DNA from: a virus
Virus record (IMG/VR): IMGVR_UViG_3300006735_000086
Location: 1-37,034 of that record
Strand: one strand, 5' to 3'
DNA length: 37,034 nucleotides
Made by a program: the position numbers and the translations under genes. The notes beneath the pieces were generated by a model. The model searched no databases. It had not been told where the DNA came from and saw nothing but the letters and a program-made list of their open reading frames with translations. Below are positions 1-8,900 of the stretch, piece after piece. Each line of letters starts with the position of its first letter. Positions within the stretch are counted from its first letter, which is position 1.

Positions 1-1492
1 CGTTATACTCAAAGAAAGGATAAGAGTTATTGAAATAAATTATTCCCATTTCATGGTCAAGCCACCAGTCTCTAAGCCTTGCTTGGTCACCAGTGGATAC
101 ACCTTCTTCTGTGGTTTCTCCACTAACTGCATCCACTACTGTGGTTGTATCTGTCCCTCTCAAATCTAATTTAAATTTGTGCTGAGTTATGTCCTTAGTA
201 ACTGAACCGGGTAAACTACCATGCAGCCTGCGACCATTTTGCAAAACAGTTCCGGTATTAGCAGTATAGCCTATAATCCCTAATTCGTCTCCTGAATTAT
301 TAGGCACCATAACTATACCATAGTCTGCAAAATCAGAGGAATCTGCAAACGTGATAGAGTAATTTCCATCTCCGCCAGTCAAATCTAATGTTCCACTTTT
401 GGTCACTGATTCTGTATTAGTTATGGGCATTATCTTAATGTTGTTACTAGCAATAGTAGCACTCTGCCCACCTTGTGTCTGTTGCATGCTAGTAATTTTG
501 ATTTTACCATTACCGTAATCTGAATTAGCGGTGGCTAAAAACTCATTGTGCACAAATACACTGACATCACCTGATGCTCCGGGCTGAGTGTAAGTAGTCC
601 CACTAGGACTATCTGTATTCTGAGTAAATGTAATCGTGCCTCTCCCTACCCTATCTTCTTTGTTAATCAAATCTGCAATGTTTTGAGCAGTAGCAACTTC
701 GTTAAAGTCTGACTCCCATTGTTGGGAGCCGCTTCCTTCTGCCGCTTTAGCCCATCCTTTAGCGCCCGGAGAAAGAAAAAGAGCACCGCCTGCTAATCCT
801 TTGGCATCTAAAATTTCTACTCTAGCCTCCGCTCCGGCTAATTCACGATAACTGTCTCCTTGCCATATCTCTAACCTCAGTATTTGCTGGATGTTTCTAA
901 ATAACAAAGGAGTAGTGCCCACGTAATCAGTATAGTATCTTCTCCTGTATGGCTTGTATGTATCGAAGTTGATGTATTCCGCACTAACGAGATAAGGTCG
1001 CCAAGCGTTATGAGTGTAGTTGTCGATTCTGTCTTGTATTCTACGAATATGTTTGTTGACAATATCTTTGGTTACTCCTCGCTTTTTGCCATTAGTGAAG
1101 ATAGTTTTGTTTTGGATTTCGGTGTTAGCAGCAGTAGTGTAACTAGCGAACGCATCATTAGTGCCTGCTGCTCCTGAGTCAAGAGTAACTGGTAATTTGA
1201 CATACTTAGTTCCACTTACATCTTCTACTACCGGAGTGCCTATCGTAAAGGTTTCACCAAGAGGATATAGGTCACTGAATACGAATATAGAATCCCCGCT
1301 TTCAAAACCGTGCTCTCTCAAATCTGTTCCAGTGATGAAAAAGCCACTAGTTGAAGAATTAGCAGCGGCCAACACAGGCTCACCAGCAGCAATCCCCAAC
1401 AGTTCTGCAACTTTATCTCCTGTCGTGTATACTATTTCTTCCGGGTCAAGAGGTCTAGTTTCAGCCTCGCCGGGTGAAAATACTGCTGGCAT
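1..1492 (-). CDS. Putative head-tail connector / virion protein, C-terminus cut by window edge
   Basis: Reading leftwards, the frame stays open from an ATG (preceded by GAGGAGG about 8 nt upstream) to the window edge, giving at least 497 residues without a stop. Residues about 141-230 (KDIVNKHIRRIQDRIDNYTH, then NAWRPY and a Tyr/Arg-rich strand region) resemble the helical 'IDxxTGxxWR' core of HK97 gp6-like head-tail adaptors. The part after residue 230 is Gly/Ser/Thr/Asn-rich and beta-like, as in large virion proteins. Its place downstream of capsid and small head genes fits a connector. It starts 12 nt after the previous stop. The assignment is by resemblance and position only; a tail or fibre protein is the main alternative. 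Confidence 0.55.
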   Translation of the reverse strand, partial: MPAVFSPGEAETRPLDPEEIVYTTGDKVAELLGIAAGEPVLAAANSSTSGFFITGTDLREHGFESGDSIFVFSDLYPLGETFTIGTPVVEDVSGTKYVKLPVTLDSGAAGTNDAFASYTTAANTEIQNKTIFTNGKKRGVTKDIVNKHIRRIQDRIDNYTHNAWRPYLVSAEYINFDTYKPYRRRYYTDYVGTTPLLFRNIQQILRLEIWQGDSYRELAGAEARVEILDAKGLAGGALFLSPGAKGWAKAAEGSGSQQWESDFNEVATAQNIADLINKEDRVGRGTITFTQNTDSPSGTTYTQPGASGDVSVFVHNEFLATANSDYGNGKIKITSMQQTQGGQSATIASNNIKIMPITNTESVTKSGTLDLTGGDGNYSITFADSSDFADYGIVMVPNNSGDELGIIGYTANTGTVLQNGRRLHGSLPGSVTKDITQHKFKLDLRGTDTTTVVDAVSGETTEEGVSTGDQARLRDWWLDHEMGIIYFNNSYPFFEYN

Positions 1493-1504
1493 GACTCATC
1501 CTCC

Positions 1505-1792
1505 TCATTCCTTGCTTCCTAGATTAAAATCCATCTTTTGGTTACAAGTCCTACATTTATCGACCCAACAAAAGTAAAGCATTCCGCAATGCTTGCACCT
1601 CGTGCCTGAGCCTATGTTGAGAACATCACCAGCATTCTTATTACGATTACGCTGCTTTAGCGTAACGCCTTTCAAAGGGTTTTCTTCATCTTCTGCAACA
1701 GGTGCATTATACGACTCATGTAAGCGTATGCCTCTTTTCTGCAACCGTTCTATATCGTCCAATCCGAGACTGCCGAAGGTATCCATACTCAT
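1505..1792 (-). CDS. Small zinc-ribbon protein in head gene cluster
   Basis: A 95-aa protein. The C-terminal third carries CKHC and CRTC pairs (C-x2-C, 12-residue gap, C-x2-C), a typical four-cysteine zinc ribbon. The first 60 residues are polar and include a basic stretch (LKQRNRNKNAG). It could be a small head-completion or DNA-contacting virion protein, but no family is recognised. It begins 5 nt after the preceding gene's stop and ends 12 nt before the connector-like gene, so it is translated as part of the same operon. An in-frame ATG two codons downstream is an alternative start. Confidence 0.7.
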   Translation of the reverse strand: MSMDTFGSLGLDDIERLQKRGIRLHESYNAPVAEDEENPLKGVTLKQRNRNKNAGDVLNIGSGTRCKHCGMLYFCWVDKCRTCNQKMDFNLGSKE

Positions 1793-1797
1793 CCCGT

Positions 1798-2004
1798 CTA
1801 CGCTTTGTATATGATTACCAAATAAGCGTTTCCTAAGATATTAAGCATTTCAATACCAACAATAGTATCTGCCGTATTAGCGTCAGTCACTGCATCAAAG
1901 CCTGCATCTAGTGCAGTTTGTATTGCAGTTGCACCTGAAAAATCAGCAGGCGATAGTGGACCTACCACCTTGGATTTCAAGCCACCTAGACTTGCACTTC
2001 CCAT
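1798..2004 (-). CDS. Hypothetical small head-region protein (68 aa)
   Basis: The start ATG follows a clear GAGGTGA site about 6 nt upstream. The protein is short, mildly hydrophobic and rich in Ala, Asp and Thr, with a repeated A-x-D-A pattern in the middle (TALDAGFDAVTDANTADT) and a hydrophobic C-terminus ending LVIIYKA. There is no cysteine, signal peptide or clear membrane span. It sits among small genes between the capsid protein and connector-like gene, a place usually held by head-completion or decoration proteins. Function not recognised. Confidence 0.6.
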   Translation of the reverse strand: MGSASLGGLKSKVVGPLSPADFSGATAIQTALDAGFDAVTDANTADTIVGIEMLNILGNAYLVIIYKA

Positions 2005-2015
2005 GCTTAGTCACC

Positions 2016-2324
2016 TCAAGAGCGGCGACCAATTGCGAAGAAAGTGCCACCTGTTGTCTCACCTGACTCTTGACCGTTAGAAACGACTATTCGTGGTTGA
2101 GTCGGGTCAACAATTGCATAATCGAAGAAAGTAATCCTTGTTATGCCGTCATCTGCGGCGTTTCTAACTGTTTGCTGCGCTCCTATCTCTGCATTGACTA
2201 CAGCCATGTCTATGCTTACAAGTAAACTAGTTAAGTCTATAAAAACATCAGTTGCTTCATAACTACCTGTTACTATCATTCTGTCACCGAAATAACTCGG
2301 TCTTGGGTCTATTGTTACTGCCAT
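2016..2324 (-). CDS. Hypothetical beta-rich small virion protein (102 aa)
   Basis: The start ATG overlaps the stop of the upstream gene by one base (TAATG), implying coupled translation. The sequence alternates hydrophobic and polar residues (DRMIVTGSY, DVFIDLTSLLVSIDMAVV, QPRIVVSNGQ), as expected of a compact beta-rich protein. Its C-terminus is GGTFFAIGRRS. Nothing in it points to an enzyme. From its position between capsid and connector genes it may be a head-completion, stopper or decoration protein; this is inference. Confidence 0.6.
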   Translation of the reverse strand: MAVTIDPRPSYFGDRMIVTGSYEATDVFIDLTSLLVSIDMAVVNAEIGAQQTVRNAADDGITRITFFDYAIVDPTQPRIVVSNGQESGETTGGTFFAIGRRS

Positions 2325-2728
2325 TATTCTTCATCTCCTATAATTGATTCTTCAACTGCCTTTTCTACTGCTGGTTCTTCGACTGCTGCTGGCTCAGGCT
2401 TAGGTGCTGGAGGATTTAGTGTTTCCTCTACAAGTCCGAGTAGTTTGGCTTTTGTAGCGTAGCCACCGAACTTTGCACCTTTGGCCTTGAGCCATGCGCT
2501 TATGTCTTTCTTTGTCCAGCCTGCATCGGGAATGCCGTCGTTGCCTTCATCTGTTGTAACCGCTGCGTCACCTTCTACTATGAAGGCCGTAGGGTTAGAG
2601 CAGATTGCAACCCTGTGTGCATCTAGCCAAGATTGGCTGACTTCCACAGGTTTCCTGCGCTCCCAATAATCCTTAATATCAGGTCGCCGTCGCCAAACCG
2701 CTTTACCGATATAAGTTACAGTAGGCAA
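2324..2728 (-). CDS. HeH/LEM-like domain protein next to capsid genes
   Basis: A 134-aa protein that appears to start at TTG: GAGGTGA lies 7 nt upstream and no ATG is nearby. Residues about 68-105 (DAGWTKKDISAWLKAKGAKF then a second helix, ATKAKLLGLVEETL) match the helix-extended-helix pattern of HeH/LEM/SAP-type domains, which bind nucleic acid and occur in many phage head-region proteins. The tail is a Pro/Glu/Ala-rich low-complexity segment. The N-terminus (VTYIGKAVWRRRPDIKDYW) is conserved-looking and hydrophobic. A role near the neck or in DNA contact is inferred. Confidence 0.65.
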   Translation of the reverse strand: MPTVTYIGKAVWRRRPDIKDYWERRKPVEVSQSWLDAHRVAICSNPTAFIVEGDAAVTTDEGNDGIPDAGWTKKDISAWLKAKGAKFGGYATKAKLLGLVEETLNPPAPKPEPAAVEEPAVEKAVEESIIGDEE

Positions 2729-2739
2729 GTTGAATCACC

Positions 2740-3366
2740 TCAACGGACTAGCATCATTAGAGTAACTGACTCAGTGCTTCCTGATGTGTTCTTTAAAACA
2801 AGTGGTGTTCTCTTGTGAACTGGTGCGTCGTCATTCATTTGAACAGTTGCATTAGCCGCAATAGTTAGACTTGTTGCACCAACAGCGGTTAGTGTTCCAA
2901 CAATTGCACCGTTTGCATCAAGAATGAAGTCACCAACACTAAATTGTGTTGTTGCATCAACTGTGTCAACGGCGACTGTTGATTCACTTGTCAAAAAGTT
3001 TGAACCGTCATTGATTAGAACTCCACTTGCTGCGTGTTGGGATAGACCCGGTGCAGCAGTAGTTTCAGCCCACTGACAAGAGGTGTGCATAACTTCTGTG
3101 CACTCTCCTGAAAGAGTCAGTGTTTCGTCATTAGCCATTGTGCTAACGTGAACAATCAATAGTCTAGGGTTGTGTATTTTAGAGCCATCAGTGTTACTTG
3201 CTGTGAACCCAGTCAAAGAGCCCGGATAAGAGCCACCAGTGTTTCCGTTCAACCACTCTGTCTTGTCTTGGTCTACTCCACCTTGTAGTGGCATATCGAG
3301 TAATACGTCGATTGCTGCACTACTACTGGTAGTGTATGTAATTCCTCTGTGTGTCTTAGTTGCCAT
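2740..3366 (-). CDS. Putative capsid decoration / head protein (208 aa)
   Basis: The first gene after the major capsid protein, with a strong AGGAG site before the ATG. It is Thr/Ser/Gly-rich and beta-like throughout, with a hydrophobic-polar alternation (TTQFSVGDFILDANGAIVGT) and a C-terminus ending SVTLMMLVR. It contains two cysteines and no enzymatic motif. A beta-sandwich protein directly behind the capsid gene is commonly a decoration or head-fibre protein. The assignment is by position and composition only. Confidence 0.6.
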   Translation of the reverse strand: MATKTHRGITYTTSSSAAIDVLLDMPLQGGVDQDKTEWLNGNTGGSYPGSLTGFTASNTDGSKIHNPRLLIVHVSTMANDETLTLSGECTEVMHTSCQWAETTAAPGLSQHAASGVLINDGSNFLTSESTVAVDTVDATTQFSVGDFILDANGAIVGTLTAVGATSLTIAANATVQMNDDAPVHKRTPLVLKNTSGSTESVTLMMLVR

Positions 3367-3402
3367 ATTTTTTCATCTCCTATAATTTTCTCCAATAGAA
3401 CC

Positions 3403-4530
3403 TCACTGTAAGTCACGGATAGAACCTTGACCTCCAAAGAATGTTGTCCAAATTTCTCCCATTGTGCGGTATAGACCTTCTTGTCCTAACCTGTTAATTG
3501 CGAATGGGTCGCCTGTTTCGATTCCCGACTCAAAGTATTGAGTTGGTTTTGCAGTGCTAAAGTATAGGTAGTCAGTATCTAGCATGTAAATTCTGCTGAT
3601 GCCGTCCTTTGCTATATCTTTAGATGGAATGATTGGAACACCGTTGTAAGTTGCAACAATGAAACCTGCTTCAACTCCGGGCACTCCCTTAACTCCATTG
3701 TAAGAAGGAACTACTCTCTTTTCTTCCATGAATCTCTGTTGAGCCTGCAATAGTTGCTGGATTCTCATTAGAGTGTCATATCCTGTTAGCATAACCTTTG
3801 GATTGCCACCACGTTCCCAAACAAGTCTGAATATGTTATCCAGTTGGTCTAGTGATAATGTTCTGTTAGTAGAACTAGAGTTAGCATCATCTTCAGCAAA
3901 TGACCAAGTGTTAGCACTTCGGTCAATACTGTAAATGTCCTCATCACCAGCATCGTAGTGAGTGCCGGATGTCATGCTGTTGTTACCAGTAGTTACACGG
4001 TCTAATGACTCAAAGTCGTTACCTGCAACTGTGGTTACATCCTCAGTTAACATTTGGTTAATGTGCTCAGCGTGGTGCTTACCCATTTCTTCTTTCAAGA
4101 CAGAGCGAATGTCGCCAAGTCCGTCGTCCTTGTCATTCAAAAAGATTGCAACCTCAGACATATCGAATGTGTGTGCGATTGTCTTAGGCTTTGCAGCAAC
4201 ATTTTGGAATGTAGGCTTGGTAGTATCAGGCAGTGTGCCGTTCTCTGCAATACCGCCACCGACTGCTGTCGTAGGCTTTGCAGTTACAACTCTCCATCCA
4301 CTTCGGTCCCAAGGCTTCTTAGGAAGGATAGAAAATGCGTTAAATTCTTGGTTCAACTGTGACCATACTTTGCGTCCGTAGATTGCTTGGTATGTTCCAG
4401 CGGTTGTGCTCAACAATGGAGCGTCTGCTTTCAATAGTTCACTACCAGTGTAAGAGTAACCCATTGAGTTACCTGCACCGTAGTAGTAGCGCTCCATGTC
4501 GTTAACTGTTCTCATATAATTTCTTGCCAT
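3403..4530 (-). CDS. Major capsid protein, HK97 fold
   Basis: A 375-aa protein starting MARNYMRT. This internal ATG is preferred because GGAGGAATT lies just upstream, while an upstream extension would run into the scaffold gene. The gene lies 14 nt after the protease-scaffold fusion, the classic protease/scaffold/capsid order. Features fit an HK97-type shell protein: a helical N-terminal arm, a long spine-helix-like region with KEEMGKHHAEHINQMLTEDV, and a C-terminal P/A-domain-like part with VMLTGYDTLMRIQQLL and PIIPSKDI. There is no long pre-capsid delta region in this gene, in line with a separate scaffold. High-copy expression is expected. Confidence 0.85.
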   Translation of the reverse strand: MARNYMRTVNDMERYYYGAGNSMGYSYTGSELLKADAPLLSTTAGTYQAIYGRKVWSQLNQEFNAFSILPKKPWDRSGWRVVTAKPTTAVGGGIAENGTLPDTTKPTFQNVAAKPKTIAHTFDMSEVAIFLNDKDDGLGDIRSVLKEEMGKHHAEHINQMLTEDVTTVAGNDFESLDRVTTGNNSMTSGTHYDAGDEDIYSIDRSANTWSFAEDDANSSSTNRTLSLDQLDNIFRLVWERGGNPKVMLTGYDTLMRIQQLLQAQQRFMEEKRVVPSYNGVKGVPGVEAGFIVATYNGVPIIPSKDIAKDGISRIYMLDTDYLYFSTAKPTQYFESGIETGDPFAINRLGQEGLYRTMGEIWTTFFGGQGSIRDLQ

Positions 4531-4544
4531 AATAATTCCTCCAT

Positions 4545-5963
4545 TCAGTTGTTCCAAACACTCCCTGCTAGGCTGTGAACATCGTCCCAAGACATGTTAC
4601 CTAGTTCTTGTGTAGATGGTATTTCTACTGTGGAAACGGATTTTCTAAGGTCAGTTCCTTCTGCTGGTGCAGAAGCGCTGATATTGTCAATTCGACTACT
4701 TAGGTCGCCAAGTGCTTTCTCAATGTTAGCAAGTGGTGTGCGTGCGTCAAATGAAGCAGCCTCTCGTGCATTTGCTTCTGCGCTCAATTCCTTTGATAGT
4801 CTGTCTGCGAATACACTTCCAAGGTTACCTTTGAATTGTTCTTCTAGTGCAGCAGCCTTGTAAACCTCGTAAGCAGCCTCTAGGTCAGAAGCGCTAACTG
4901 AGTTAGGATGTAAGTATCCTTTTGCAACTTCGCCGCTTCCACCGCTGTTGAGTTTACCAATAGCGTTAGTAGATGGTGAGCCACCTTCTTGTGCACGACC
5001 CTTTACTTGGCCGCTGAAGTAATCTGCTCCATCTCCAATCTGTTCAGGTGTGCTACCAAGGTTAGCCTTACTAATGTCGTCAAAGTGAGCACGAGCGCCA
5101 CCGATGTCTACGCCCTGAGATTTCAGAGTGTTTTCCATCCAGTTAAGGTATTCGCTAGTGATAACATCGGAATATTCTCCTTTTGCCATATCGCCGTGCA
5201 TACCCTTTTGCTCATGCATACCTTTGTGTTCGCCACCATACATTGCTTCTTTTTCATCTTGGTCAGCCATTTTTTCACCTTCGTCTTTTTTGTCGTTTTT
5301 CTTGTCCTTAAAGTGCTCTTTAAGACCTTCAGGCATATCCTTATCCTCTTTTTCCATAGCGTCAAGTCTACCGTTCAATCTGTCCAATACACTAGACAAT
5401 TCGCCTAATACATTATCGTCGTTCATAGATGTGTCCTCCTTCAATATACGGAATGTCGCCTCCGGGTTAATACCTTTTTCACAAATAGTAACCTCGTGCA
5501 ATTCCAGTTTGGAGATTTCTGTATAGTCACCATGCTCTTGGTCACTTTTACGCATTCGCTTGAATGCTTGTCCTCCAATACTGAAACCTCTCAAGGCTCC
5601 TTTGCGAATTTGATTAGCGACTTCTCTCGCTTTTTCGATGTCGTCTCGTAGTTTGATTACTACAAACATCCCTGCGTCATCTACACCTGATTTCCATACA
5701 CGACCATCAGAGTCAGTGTAATGTGGTATTACGCTACCGACTTGTATGTTAGAATGAGCAAGTTGGACATTCCGGTAACCCTCTGCTTTCATAAAGTCAC
5801 CAAAAGCATTCTTGAGTGCTCCACGGGTAATCAAGTCACCTTGCTTGTCCACCATCTCAACAGATGCGTAACCAGCGATTACTAAGTCATTATCAGCCTT
5901 AACAATACTGATGGTCCCACCGTGGTTGACGGGGGAAGTTCTCAGTGCTGCGACTGTCGCCAT
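4545..5963 (-). CDS. Prohead protease (XkdF/S78_2-like) fused to scaffold
   Basis: A 472-aa two-part protein. Residues 1-180 form a prohead serine protease: VIAGYASVEMVDKQGDLITR (29-47), the histidine in QLAHSN (H70), the serine in RGFSIGG (S128), and LHEVTICEKGINPEATF (155-171). This is the pattern of XkdF-like/S78_2 proteases. Residues 181-472 are highly charged, Lys/Glu- then His/Met-rich and coiled-coil-like, typical of a capsid scaffold. The C-terminus, NMSWDDVHSLAGSVWNN, may dock to the shell and has a relative in the gene at 12429. No Shine-Dalgarno precedes the ATG; a TATA-like box lies about 26 nt upstream, suggesting a leaderless transcript. Confidence 0.85.
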   Translation of the reverse strand: MATVAALRTSPVNHGGTISIVKADNDLVIAGYASVEMVDKQGDLITRGALKNAFGDFMKAEGYRNVQLAHSNIQVGSVIPHYTDSDGRVWKSGVDDAGMFVVIKLRDDIEKAREVANQIRKGALRGFSIGGQAFKRMRKSDQEHGDYTEISKLELHEVTICEKGINPEATFRILKEDTSMNDDNVLGELSSVLDRLNGRLDAMEKEDKDMPEGLKEHFKDKKNDKKDEGEKMADQDEKEAMYGGEHKGMHEQKGMHGDMAKGEYSDVITSEYLNWMENTLKSQGVDIGGARAHFDDISKANLGSTPEQIGDGADYFSGQVKGRAQEGGSPSTNAIGKLNSGGSGEVAKGYLHPNSVSASDLEAAYEVYKAAALEEQFKGNLGSVFADRLSKELSAEANAREAASFDARTPLANIEKALGDLSSRIDNISASAPAEGTDLRKSVSTVEIPSTQELGNMSWDDVHSLAGSVWNN

Positions 5964-5982
5964 TGTTTCAATACAGGCTATT

Positions 5983-5994
5983 CATACTATTTAA
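5983..5994 (-). promoter_or_regulatory. TATA-like box for leaderless protease-scaffold mRNA
   Basis: On the minus strand TTAAATAGTATG lies with its centre about 26 nt before the protease ATG. No ribosome site is present in the 31-nt gap, in contrast to most genes here. This is the geometry of an archaeal leaderless promoter, with transcription starting at or next to the start codon. It overlaps the end of the giant gene, giving the capsid genes their own promoter. No BRE element was convincingly seen. Confidence 0.5.
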
Positions 5995-8900
5995 TCAAGT
6001 ATGGAGTATAGCCTTGTCTTCTGTTATTTCTAACTCTCCACCCTCTGTGGGCACAGTCATGCGTTTATCTTCGTCCTTTTCCTCTGTATCAGGCTCTATG
6101 GGAGAATCCTCACCCGGTCGTTTGCGATTATCATAATCAGGCATAGTTTTTTCATCATGCAAATTAGTTGGACCCATAGGAGATTCTATCGGAGTAGCGT
6201 ATCCTATACCTAACCCCATAGCGCCAGTGCTCGATTGACCAACTGCACCTACTCCACTTTTCATAAATTTATCAATCAAGGTTAATCCTTTGACTAGAAT
6301 CTTTTGCTTTTTTTTCTTTCTCCACCACTGTGCATCTTGTATTTTCTTAGGAGGTATGAGGGGCTTGCCATCTCCTTTGCTTTCATGAACTTCTTCTTTT
6401 ACTTCTAAATCTGCTTTCAGTAAAGCACCAGCAATAGGACTCCAGTATACTCTCTGACTTTCAGACAGTCGAATGAGATAGTTATTCGATGCTAATGGAC
6501 TATGGACAGTCCATGCTCCCAAAGATTCAGTGGCTTTGTAAACTACATCGCCTTGTGGCATTACCACTCTGATTCCACTTTTGGCTCTATGAACTTCGCA
6601 CAACCATTGAATGTTATCTGACTTGGCTAGCATACCAAGTGTCTCTTGACTAACTAAGCCCTCGCCTTCTGCTTCTCCTTCTATTTCTGAACCTGTCAAT
6701 GTATATATCGTATCATCTTCAGCAGATTCTACTTTACTCACATTAGCGACGTTCACTCTAACGTGGTCACCGACGTTATACTTGTCAGGACTATTGAAGG
6801 CTGCGCCTAAGTCCATGTAAGTTTCACCATCGGATTGAACTGCTCTATCCCCTATCTTGTCATCTTGTGTAATAGGTCCTGTTCCTAATCTGTAAGTGTA
6901 GGGTCCGCTTCCCCTTTTTTCCAATACCCTGAGAACCACATCTCTACCCGGCTTCAACATGACCCACTTTGGGTGACGCATTTCGCCAGCCATATAAACT
7001 GACTTTGCATCTCTAAGCAATATATTCTCATGCTCTTTTTGCAAATCTTTAACCACAGATTTCAAACCTATATCGTCTGACAATCTCGTGTCACTAGCGC
7101 TTGGGAGATGGACGTTCTCTACTCCTTCCATACCACCTCTAAGTATTTTGATACGGTCATCTAATGGAACATCGTGCACTTCTTTACCAGCAAACTCAAT
7201 GACATCAAATATGTAGTATCCGTCTTCTAATTTAATTACATCAGCGTTGAAATCTTCGTCGGTTACCTCTTTGAAATTATCTTTATCATCATCAGATAAA
7301 TCAAAACTCTTGGATGAAACTTCGTCGTCTTTCTTTTCTACAAATCCTCTTTCGCCTTCAGGCATGTGAGAAACTATCCAGTCGCCTGTAAATCCACGAA
7401 GATGCTCTAAATCACTTATGTTAAAAATGCGATGCATTGGTTGTAACAAGGGAACCTTACTACCAAGTTCTTTACGGATTATGTCAGGATTAGTTAAGTC
7501 TGCTAACCCTATTTCAGACTTAGTAGTGGAGTGAGCATCTTGGTTCCTAGTAGCATCTATACTATTTGGTTTTCTTTGAGCAGCAAATCTGAAAGGATTG
7601 TTGAGGCTTTCCCTTGCGATAGCGTGTTCAGGGTTTCTTAACATTTCTAACCATTCGGGAGGAAAGAGTTTTGATTTATCTGATAATGCTGCCTCCCAAA
7701 AAGACTCTAAGGGTTGCAACAGTTTTTGAGGATTGTTCATAGGGTCAACTAATTCTAACTTGACTTTACCCCTAGGGTTTATTTTGAAATTGAAATTAGG
7801 ACGGAATAAATCACCTTGCTCGTGCCTAAACCCTGCCGAATCATATAGACTATGGACGGAATGAGAATTAGGCCCGAATCTATCAACAGGGACTCTGCCC
7901 ATACCCCTTCTAGTTACACTAGTATCGATTTCTTCTACTTCAGGCATACCTACCAAAATAGAATCTAACATCTGTTTGGCTCTGAATACCTGACTTTCAT
8001 TTTTTACAGATGACTTTCCGCCTGCTTTGGTTGGTTTCACAGTGTATTCGTTGTCTCCAATCTTACCCTTCCTCCTCAAAGTCTTTTCAGGTCCAATTTC
8101 TCTATCGTCCGAGTTGTTTGCAGTGTGCAATTTAACTCCGTATTTTTCAGGAGATTGGCTAAGACTCGATTCTAGTCTTTTCAAATTGTTAAACAATTCT
8201 AACCCCTTTTCACGACTGCGAAATCTACCAAGAGAAGTCAGGGCTTCTTCTATATTGAAATCAGGATACTGTTGTTGATAGTATTGCCTTATGGTCATTA
8301 TAGGTGGAGAATAACCAGTGCCATTTTGCTTTATGGCATCGAGCATGTGTTCATCTGCTAACCTAGCCAAAGTATCAATTTGCCTTGGGTCATCTTTGTC
8401 TATACCTAATTTATCAGCAAGTTGACTTAGCAAGGCTTGTTTTTCTTGTGGAGAGTCACTTTGACTAGCCTGTATTAAACTTAAATTATCACTGGGAGTC
8501 AAACTGTTATCGTGGTTATTCAAATCTGTTCTGATTTGACCCAGTGCTTGTTGTGCAGAATCTCCTTCTTCATTGTGCTCACCGTGCCCTAAAGTGTGTA
8601 TACCATGGTCTTGATGAGGTGCTTTGTGTAAATATTCGTTAGCCATTCTAGCCAACATTCTGACGTTGGCTGCTACTGTTTCAATTGGTAAGTTAGAGTT
8701 AAGAATCTCAGATAATATATTGGGGTCTATTTCATTTTCAACCAAATGAATCGCTGCATCTCTTATCGCTAAAGTGTCAGCATGTAATTTGTCTCTAAAG
8801 CGACTCACATAGGCATCTTGGTGTTTTGGTAGTCTTCTCATACCCACCATACCTAAACCTCCACCAAGTCTATTCAGCGCTGGCTCCAATTCACTTAGTT

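Noticed and set aside
1161-1577. Plus-strand frame of 138 codons
   Set aside because: It is antisense to the continuous minus-strand connector-like frame, with a Ser/Pro/Leu/Val-rich composition typical of an antisense frame.
5123-5365. 80-codon minus-strand frame, Lys/Thr-rich, inside the scaffold region
   Set aside because: It is an out-of-frame reading of the Lys/Glu-rich scaffold sequence and has no ribosome site.
3962-5526. Several plus-strand frames opposite the capsid and protease-scaffold genes
   Set aside because: They are antisense to well-supported capsid and protease genes and show no motif; long antisense frames are expected from the codon usage here.
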